Assembly (NCBI GenBank): GCA_029239755.1
Contig: JARBUI010000012.1
Location: 37,838 to 101,837 of the forward strand
Source: Clostridia bacterium
GTDB lineage: Bacteria > Bacillota > Clostridia > Lachnospirales > Cellulosilyticaceae
DNA length: 64,000 bases
Reading direction: 5' to 3'
The first letter of the stretch is position 1. Every line of letters starts with the position of its first letter. Shown here piece by piece: positions 58,714 to 64,000 of this stretch. Position numbers and translations under genes: made by a program. Under the pieces are notes generated by a model, which saw only the letters and a program-made list of their open reading frames with translations, was not told where the DNA came from and made no database searches.

Positions 58714-60069
58714 TTATTTCAGTGCATCCATTTCATCTGCAAATTGCTCTGCTGTTTTAGTTCCTGCAAATACTTCCTGAACTAATGTTTTATGTTTCTC
58801 TGCAGCTTCACCGCTTAACTTTGTATCCCATGCAAGAACAAAGCCTGTAGATCCATTTGCAAGATCAACCATTTGCTGTACAAGTGGATCAATCGTTTCA
58901 CCTGTTGTATCAACTTTCCACGCTGGAAGTCCTGCACCAAGAAGAAAGCTTTCTTTTGCCATGTGCTCTGATACATAAGCTGCAAATTCTGCTGCTGCTT
59001 CTTTATGCTTAGTATTATTATTTACCATGAAACAGTCAATTGCTCCGCCTAAGAACTCATCTTTATTGCCTTTTGTTCCTGCTAAACTTGGGAAGTTTTT
59101 AGCAACAACTTTGTCTTTAACAAGTGAAATTTTATCATCTTGAACTTCACCAGCAAACCAGCTTCCAATATAGAACATTGGAACTTCGCCATTTAGAAAA
59201 GCTACTTTCGCTTCGTCATATGTAAAAGCGAGTGATGCCTCGTCAAATGCTTTTGCTTTAACTAAATCGGTAAGCATCTGAGCACTTTGAACAAATTCAG
59301 GTTGTTTAAAAGGAACTTTTTTCTCAAGTGCTGCATTAGATCCCTCTGCTCCAGCCGTACGAAGTGCTAGCACGTTTTGGAAGAACATGAGTGGCCATCC
59401 ATCTTTTGCTCCAACAGAAAATGGAACAATGCCTTTTGCGTTGAATCCTTCAACAGCTGCTAATAGTTCTTCATATGTATCAGGTACTTTTATGTTGTTT
59501 TGTTCAAACATTTCTTTGTTACAATATAAAATACCTACCCATGAAACGAATGGTAATCCGTATAGTTTATCATTATAGGTTAAATTTGCTGTTTGACTTG
59601 GAAGTAAGTTTGCTTTTTGTTCAGGAGTTAAGTACTCTTCTATTGGAAGGATTTGTCCTGCATCTACGAAAGGCTGTGCAAACCCAGCTCCCCAAGAGAA
59701 AAATACATCTGGTCCTTCATTTGCAGCCATTGCTGTCTTAATTTTTGTTTTATACGCTTCATTTTCTGTAGCGTCAATCTCGATCTCTACATTTGGATGT
59801 TCTGCTTTATACTGTTCAAGCACTTTCATAAAGGATTTTGCATTAGCATCTGCATCTGTAGTCCATAAATGCCATACATTTAATTTAACTTTTTCTTCCG
59901 TTGGTGTTGCTGCTGGTGCTTCTTCTTTTGCAGCATTGTCTGAAGAAGCTTCTGCTGCTTTAGCAGCTGGTTCCTCTGGTGCTTTTGGTGTCCCCCCACA
60001 TCCGACACTTGATAAAGCCAAGATTCCGCTGACAGCGAAAGCTAACAATTTACTTGAAATTTTCTTCAT
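58714..60069 (-). CDS. Family-1 carbohydrate-binding lipoprotein
   Basis: 451 residues. The signal peptide has lipobox SVGC (Cys24) and is followed by an Ala/Glu/Pro-rich linker to about residue 60. The receptor domain begins VKLNVWHLWTTDADANAKSF. Further family-1 motifs: GPDVFFSWGAGFAQPFVDAG, YGLPFVSWVGILYCNKEMFE and FLNGEVPMFYIGSWF. It is the first gene of a MalFG-type importer operon with a GGAGGAGAAGG ribosome binding site. The ligand is probably an oligosaccharide, as is usual for this class, but is not defined by sequence. Confidence 0.93.
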   Translation of the reverse strand: MKKISSKLLAFAVSGILALSSVGCGGTPKAPEEPAAKAAEASSDNAAKEEAPAATPTEEKVKLNVWHLWTTDADANAKSFMKVLEQYKAEHPNVEIEIDATENEAYKTKIKTAMAANEGPDVFFSWGAGFAQPFVDAGQILPIEEYLTPEQKANLLPSQTANLTYNDKLYGLPFVSWVGILYCNKEMFEQNNIKVPDTYEELLAAVEGFNAKGIVPFSVGAKDGWPLMFFQNVLALRTAGAEGSNAALEKKVPFKQPEFVQSAQMLTDLVKAKAFDEASLAFTYDEAKVAFLNGEVPMFYIGSWFAGEVQDDKISLVKDKVVAKNFPSLAGTKGNKDEFLGGAIDCFMVNNNTKHKEAAAEFAAYVSEHMAKESFLLGAGLPAWKVDTTGETIDPLVQQMVDLANGSTGFVLAWDTKLSGEAAEKHKTLVQEVFAGTKTAEQFADEMDALK

Positions 60070-60106
60070 ACCCTTCTCCTCCTAAATATGTTTTTGTTAC
60101 ATTTAT

Positions 60107-60135
60107 ATAATACAATCTTTTAAATTATCTTTTAA
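60107..60135 (-). promoter_or_regulatory. Candidate promoter of the MalFG-type importer operon
   Basis: On the minus strand: -35 TTAAAA (60130-60135), 17-bp spacer, -10 TATTAT (60107-60112), about 37 bp upstream of the receptor start codon. The poor -35 would fit a promoter that needs an activator such as the adjacent YesN regulator. Confidence 0.4.
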
Positions 60136-60223
60136 TATATATTTTTTACTTAATTCTTTAAAAATCTTACCTGTATTTTATGCATTATTTATACTTAACG
60201 AAAAAGTCATCACAAACCGCATC

Positions 60224-60253
60224 AAAAAAAGCTCCATTCTTACTTTTTGGAGC
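60224..60253 (-). terminator. Terminator of the fourth YesN-type regulator gene
   Basis: Stem GCTCCA/TGGAGC with an 11-nt loop, followed on the minus strand by seven T. It lies 15 bp after the regulator stop codon. Confidence 0.88.
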
Positions 60254-60268
60254 ATTTAAAGTGTGATT

Positions 60269-61906
60269 CTAATTTTCATTTACCCTCATTTTTTTATACT
60301 CTGTCATTGACATCCCTATGTATTTCTTAAAAGAAGTACTAAAATAATTAGCATCTGGAATGCCTACCTTTTCTCCTATTTCATACGCCTTTAGCTCTGT
60401 ATTCCTGACATATTCAAGAGCTTTTTCCATTCTAATTTTATTAAGATAATCTTTAAAAGAAATTCCCTTTTTTTGCTTGAAGATCCTGCTCAAGTAACTT
60501 GGATTCATATAAAAGTGACTTGCAATTTTATTTAATGTAAGGCCATAATCACTCATATTGTCCTGAATATAACTCGAAATATCTTCCATATAGTCATTCA
60601 CCATATGAAGCTTAATGGAATTAATATTTTTAGTTAGCTTTTGTGCTAAAGTAACAACCAGCGCTTTAGCTTGCGGTATGTTTGTAATAGAGGCAACTTC
60701 TTTGAAAAAGTCTTCTTGGTAATAGCCAATGTCATCTATTTTAATATCCATAGAAGTAACCATATAAAATAAAACTGAAATCATTCGTGATGTCTGAATT
60801 CTAATATGGATGGTAAAAGCGTGTTCTCCTATATTGCTATATTTCCCAATGTTTTCATATAAACTGTCAATATAAGCAATCACCTGTTCATGAAGTCCTG
60901 CTTTAATCAAAAACTGTAGCTGATCCATAGCATTTTCCTGAAGAATAGGTAATGGATTCCCTTTACTATTTATAATGTCTAGGTCCTTATAATAAATAAC
61001 CTGATTTTCACCTAAAACAGCTTTAAACTGCAAAGCAGTTATAGCTTCACTATAAGAATCTTTAACTTCTTCGATCTGCTCTTTTATACTGCCAATGCCA
61101 ATCGTAATATCCCATTTAGGATGATTACTTTTGAGACTGCTAAATAAATAACTGCATTCTTCAATCAAACTAATTTCTTGGTTGTTACAGAAGATTGTAA
61201 TATTTTCTTTAGAGTCTACTAGAATATGAACAAAGGGAATTTCTTTAAAATAACACTCTAAAAGATGCTGAGCACTAATTAATGCTACAAGCCTTTCCTC
61301 TTCTGAATTCCCTTCTTCTGTATTAAACACAATTTCAATAAGCGCAAGCTGAAAAAAGGCATTTTGAATCTCTAATTTTAGAAAAAGCATCTTATCTTGA
61401 ATCTCTGCAAGAGAAAACTTATTTCTAAAAAGCTCAATAAAAAATTTCTCTCTTAGATAAGGAATATTATTTTCCAGCTGCCTCCTAATCATATCATTTT
61501 CGTGCTCGCTTTGCTTTTGTTTTTGAATCTTTTCTTTGACATTAAGTACTGCTCTTTCAACTTCTGATTCTCTGATAGGCTTTAGGATATAGTCTTCTAT
61601 ACCGATTTGAATACTATTCTTTGCATATTCAAATTTATCATATCCGGAAACAACTATAATTTTAATCTTAGGGTAGCTTTCTAAGATTTTTTTTGACATT
61701 TCGAGTCCGTCAGTCATAGGCATATTAATATCTGTAATAATTAAGTCCACTGAGGTTTCTTCTAAAAAGTCAAATACTTCTGCTGCACAACTGGCCTCAC
61801 CTATGATTTGGCAGCCTATCCGTTCCCACTCAACACACTTTTTTAATAATTCTCTAATAAGATATTCATCATCTACTAATAAAACGGTTAGATAATCAGT
61901 TTTCAA
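60269..61906 (-). CDS. YesN-type response regulator (MalFG cluster)
   Basis: 545 residues. The receiver domain has DDE at 12-14, Asp59 in LIITDINMPMTDG, Ser in VVSGYDKF and Lys in YILKPIR. The C-terminal AraC helix-turn-helix pair is LTLNKIASHFYMNPSYLSRI and IPDANYFSTSFKKYIGMSMT. The start overlaps the end of the kinase gene by 11 bp, so translation is coupled. It probably activates the importer operon starting at 60069. Confidence 0.92.
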   Translation of the reverse strand: MKTDYLTVLLVDDEYLIRELLKKCVEWERIGCQIIGEASCAAEVFDFLEETSVDLIITDINMPMTDGLEMSKKILESYPKIKIIVVSGYDKFEYAKNSIQIGIEDYILKPIRESEVERAVLNVKEKIQKQKQSEHENDMIRRQLENNIPYLREKFFIELFRNKFSLAEIQDKMLFLKLEIQNAFFQLALIEIVFNTEEGNSEEERLVALISAQHLLECYFKEIPFVHILVDSKENITIFCNNQEISLIEECSYLFSSLKSNHPKWDITIGIGSIKEQIEEVKDSYSEAITALQFKAVLGENQVIYYKDLDIINSKGNPLPILQENAMDQLQFLIKAGLHEQVIAYIDSLYENIGKYSNIGEHAFTIHIRIQTSRMISVLFYMVTSMDIKIDDIGYYQEDFFKEVASITNIPQAKALVVTLAQKLTKNINSIKLHMVNDYMEDISSYIQDNMSDYGLTLNKIASHFYMNPSYLSRIFKQKKGISFKDYLNKIRMEKALEYVRNTELKAYEIGEKVGIPDANYFSTSFKKYIGMSMTEYKKMRVNEN

Positions 61907-63665
61907 AAGTGCCCTCCTCGCTTATTGGAATTTCAATAGTAATTTTCGTCCCTTTACCCCATTCACTTGAAATAGTAAAATGACTTGTATCCCCAAAAAG
62001 TATTCTGATACGTTCTCTGGTAGCTGGAATTCCAATACTTTTCTCACTGCTTGTATTTAATAGAATTAACTCCTCTTTTGATATGCCTATACCATTATCT
62101 TCAACTGTAAGCTGTACCTTATCACTTATTTTCTTTATTCCAATTTTTATCCATCCCCTGCCCCCTACTGAGCGAATACCATGATAAATGCTGTTTTCTA
62201 CAAGTGGCTGCAATATAAGCTTAGGAACCTTTATCCCTAATACCTCTTCATCTATATCATATTCTGCATCAAATAAGTCTCTATATCTAATCTTTTGGAT
62301 GTAGAGATAATTTTCTACAGTATCTAGTTCTTCTTTAATAGAAATAATATCTCTTCCATTGCTAAGACTTGTTCTATAAAAGTTTCCTAGGGCCCTTAAG
62401 CTGTCATAAGCTTCTTGACTGCGCTCCAGCATAATGAGCGAGCTGATAGAATCTAACGTATTATATAAGAAATGGGGCTTGATTTGTTCCATAATGATCC
62501 CTAGCTCCGCTTTTCTTTTTGTCTTCTGCTCATGTATAATTTTTCGTATCAATTTATGTATCTCGTCGATCATAATATTATACACGTTTTTAAGCATACC
62601 AATTTCATCATTATTTGTTTTAATAGAGACAGGATTAAAATTGCCATTTTCTACATCTTTCATGGAATTAATCAAAGTATGTATAGGGTTTGTTATAAGT
62701 TTAGAAATAAAAAATGATCCTAACAAAAGTAAGATAATATTGACTAATACAATAGCCACTATCCCTATATTAAATACATTGAGTTGTTTAGACAACTCTT
62801 GAAACGGAATGATTTTAATAACCTTCCACCCGTACTTATTATTCTTTACACCTGTAACCATCATATTGATGCCATTTATATCTGAAATACTCCAGAATTC
62901 ATTTTCTTTATCAAGTTGTTTCAAGAACACTTCTTCGTTAAAACCTTCTATTGGATTATGATTGATGATAGTCTGCCCATTTACATCTTTAACCAATATC
63001 GCAGCATTTTTTTGTTTGTTTAATCCAAGTGATTTTTCTAAAACCCTTTGATTTAAATTGATGATTAAAAATCCTATTCTTTCTTGCTTGTACAAACTGT
63101 TTATAACTCTTATAAAGGAAATACTTTCATTATTCTTAGCATCAATTAGGCCTTGCTGATTAAGCGTAAGAATAAATCCCCCCTTTTTATTAACAAGCTC
63201 TTCATAAAAAGGCATTTCCTGAATGTCTTTAAGTTCAATAACTTTTAAAGACGTCTTCTCTGTATAATACTTTTTCCCAGAATTACTAAAAACATATATT
63301 GAAGAAACTTTAGAATTAAAATTATTAAATTCTTGTAAAAATCTATCTAACCTTTTGTAACTTGGTAATTGGCTCCTAGTATCATCTTCTAAAATTTGCT
63401 GTACATTTTGATTAGCTAAGAGGATTTTAGAATAATTATTAATATCTTCAATAACGAGTTCGAAATTACGGCTGTCTGCTTCTATGCCTTGTGTTGCTAT
63501 CTCTTCTATTTTCTGGTTCATGTAGTATGTATTAGTCTCTTGATAAATAAACATACTTAATAAAATACTCATAACGATTAATGTAAAATAGTATAAGATA
63601 ATTTTATTTCCTATCTTCATCTTACTTAGCTTTTCTATCACTTTCTTAGATAAAGTCTGTAACAA
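61896..63665 (-). CDS. YesM-type membrane sensor histidine kinase (MalFG cluster)
   Basis: 589 residues from a TTG at 63665 preceded by GGTGGTGGGG. An ATG at codon 16 is the alternative. TM1 is at about 24-43 (ILYYFTLIVMSILLSMFIYQ). An extracellular sensor of about 240 residues follows, then TM2 (IGIVAIVLVNIILLLLGSFF), HAMP (TNPIHTLINSMKDVENG), the kinase motif MEQIKPHFLYNTLDSISSL and the N-box PLVENSIYHGIR. The phospho-acceptor motif has QIKPHF where most relatives have QINPHF. No linked binding-protein sensor lies upstream, unlike the other three pairs. Confidence 0.92.
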   Translation of the reverse strand: MLQTLSKKVIEKLSKMKIGNKIILYYFTLIVMSILLSMFIYQETNTYYMNQKIEEIATQGIEADSRNFELVIEDINNYSKILLANQNVQQILEDDTRSQLPSYKRLDRFLQEFNNFNSKVSSIYVFSNSGKKYYTEKTSLKVIELKDIQEMPFYEELVNKKGGFILTLNQQGLIDAKNNESISFIRVINSLYKQERIGFLIINLNQRVLEKSLGLNKQKNAAILVKDVNGQTIINHNPIEGFNEEVFLKQLDKENEFWSISDINGINMMVTGVKNNKYGWKVIKIIPFQELSKQLNVFNIGIVAIVLVNIILLLLGSFFISKLITNPIHTLINSMKDVENGNFNPVSIKTNNDEIGMLKNVYNIMIDEIHKLIRKIIHEQKTKRKAELGIIMEQIKPHFLYNTLDSISSLIMLERSQEAYDSLRALGNFYRTSLSNGRDIISIKEELDTVENYLYIQKIRYRDLFDAEYDIDEEVLGIKVPKLILQPLVENSIYHGIRSVGGRGWIKIGIKKISDKVQLTVEDNGIGISKEELILLNTSSEKSIGIPATRERIRILFGDTSHFTISSEWGKGTKITIEIPISEEGTFEN

Positions 63666-63761
63666 ATCCCCACCACCTAATTGCTGCTTAAAATACTTCT
63701 CTTATTTAGTTAAACTTGTAACACTATTTTTAAAGTTTATATTTATATTAATAATATGTAT

Positions 63762-63791
63762 ATTATAGCATTATCTATTAACATAAAACAA
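63762..63791 (-). promoter_or_regulatory. Promoter of the fourth YesM/YesN pair
   Basis: On the minus strand: -35 TTGTTT (63786-63791), 18-bp spacer, -10 TATAAT (63762-63767), about 100 bp upstream of the kinase start. Confidence 0.55.
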
Positions 63792-63864
63792 TTAAAGATT
63801 TAGTGGCTCTATGGTTCATCTCATTATGATTGCTATAGATAATCGTTATTAATTCCATGCACTC

Positions 63865-63895
63865 AAAAAAACCAGATGCTTAACGCATCTGGTTT
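63865..63895 (-). terminator. Terminator downstream of tRNA-Met
   Basis: 11-bp stem AAACCAGATGC/GCATCTGGTTT with a 5-nt loop, followed on the minus strand by a run of T. It lies 7 bp after the tRNA 3' end. Confidence 0.9.
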
Positions 63896-63901
63896 TAGAA
63901 G

Positions 63902-63975
63902 TAGCGGAAGAGGGATTTGAACCCCCGACACCACGGGTATGAACCGTGTGCTCTAGCCAACTGAGCTATTCCGCC
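63902..63975 (-). tRNA. Elongator tRNA-Met (CAU)
   Basis: 74 nt, complete cloverleaf. Acceptor GGCGGAA pairs with TTCCGCT (G-U at position 1-72, as in other Firmicute elongator Met tRNAs). The D arm is GCTCAGTTGGCTAGAGC, the anticodon loop TTCATAC (anticodon CAT) and the T arm GGGGGTTCAAATCCC. Discriminator A; the CCA end is not encoded. The first base pair and D-loop distinguish it from initiator tRNA. The promoter lies beyond the window. Confidence 0.95.
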
Positions 63976-64000
63976 AAAAAAACATGGTCGCTATAGGGCT

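Noticed and set aside
60135..60200. Approximate direct repeats (TTAAGTA with A-rich flanks) upstream of the MalFG-type receptor as a YesN site
   Set aside because: Spacing is about 45 bp rather than a multiple of about 21 bp as in the convincing pair of promoters, and the matches are AT-rich.

Overview
The window is AT-rich DNA from a low-GC, strictly fermentative Firmicute, most likely a plant-polysaccharide-degrading clostridium (Lachnospirales / Cellulosilyticum-like). The evidence is the oxygen-sensitive glycyl radical enzyme, the [FeFe]-hydrogenase, the class III fructose-1,6-bisphosphatase, the four YesM/YesN-type two-component systems and the G-rich ribosome binding sites. No phage genes, transposases or CRISPR arrays were seen. 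Almost all of it is a carbohydrate/polyol uptake and catabolism island. A small housekeeping block (ispF and fbp, 42.1-44.6 kb) sits inside it, and an elongator tRNA-Met lies at the right edge.

Layout. (A) 1-8.3 kb, minus strand: an RbsABC-type ABC importer, a zinc-type dehydrogenase, an SMP-30 family lactonase and a truncated FGGY sugar kinase. (B) 8.6-13.3 kb, minus strand: a membrane-anchored sugar-binding sensor protein, a YesM-type histidine kinase and a YesN-type regulator, probably controlling A. (C) 13.5-26.6 kb, minus strand: a GntR regulator, then a ten-gene operon. That operon encodes a YtfQRT-YjfF-like importer, an FGGY kinase, a ureidoglycolate-lyase-fold protein, a glycyl radical enzyme with its activase, and two polyol dehydrogenases. 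(D) 27-31.6 kb: a duplicated YtfQ-like binding lipoprotein, divergent from a plus-strand YesM/YesN pair. (E) 31.7-41.9 kb, minus strand: glycerol dehydrogenase; an 1140-residue GltD-type flavoprotein fused to an [FeFe]-hydrogenase; a five-gene operon (2-hydroxyacid dehydrogenase, phosphotriesterase-fold hydrolase, KDPG aldolase, cupin phosphoglucose isomerase, shikimate-dehydrogenase-like protein); and a second GntR regulator about 86% identical to the first. (F) 42.1-44.6 kb: fbp and ispF. (G) 44.8-54.8 kb, minus strand: a xylitol-type operon (importer, xylitol/sorbitol dehydrogenase, xylulokinase) with YesM/YesN control. (H) 54.8-63.7 kb, minus strand: a membrane-anchored family-1 binding protein, a YjfB-like protein, a MalFG-type importer without its own ATPase, and a fourth YesM/YesN pair.

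Two regulatory circuits can be read from the DNA. First, a region of about 100 bp is conserved upstream of both the glycyl-radical operon and the glycerol dehydrogenase gene. It holds a -35/-10 promoter preceded by two 9-bp direct repeats 21 bp apart, and it probably binds the YesN regulator encoded between them. Second, a 20-bp operator (consensus ATGTAATwATGTAATTACAT) occurs in front of both GntR genes, the KDPG-aldolase operon and the hydrogenase gene. Together these suggest a linked fermentative programme: import a polyol or sugar, oxidise or phosphorylate it, eliminate water or cleave it by radical chemistry, and dispose of reducing equivalents through glycerol dehydrogenase and H2. The substrate of the radical enzyme cannot be named from sequence alone, and this cluster is the best candidate for undescribed biochemistry in the window.
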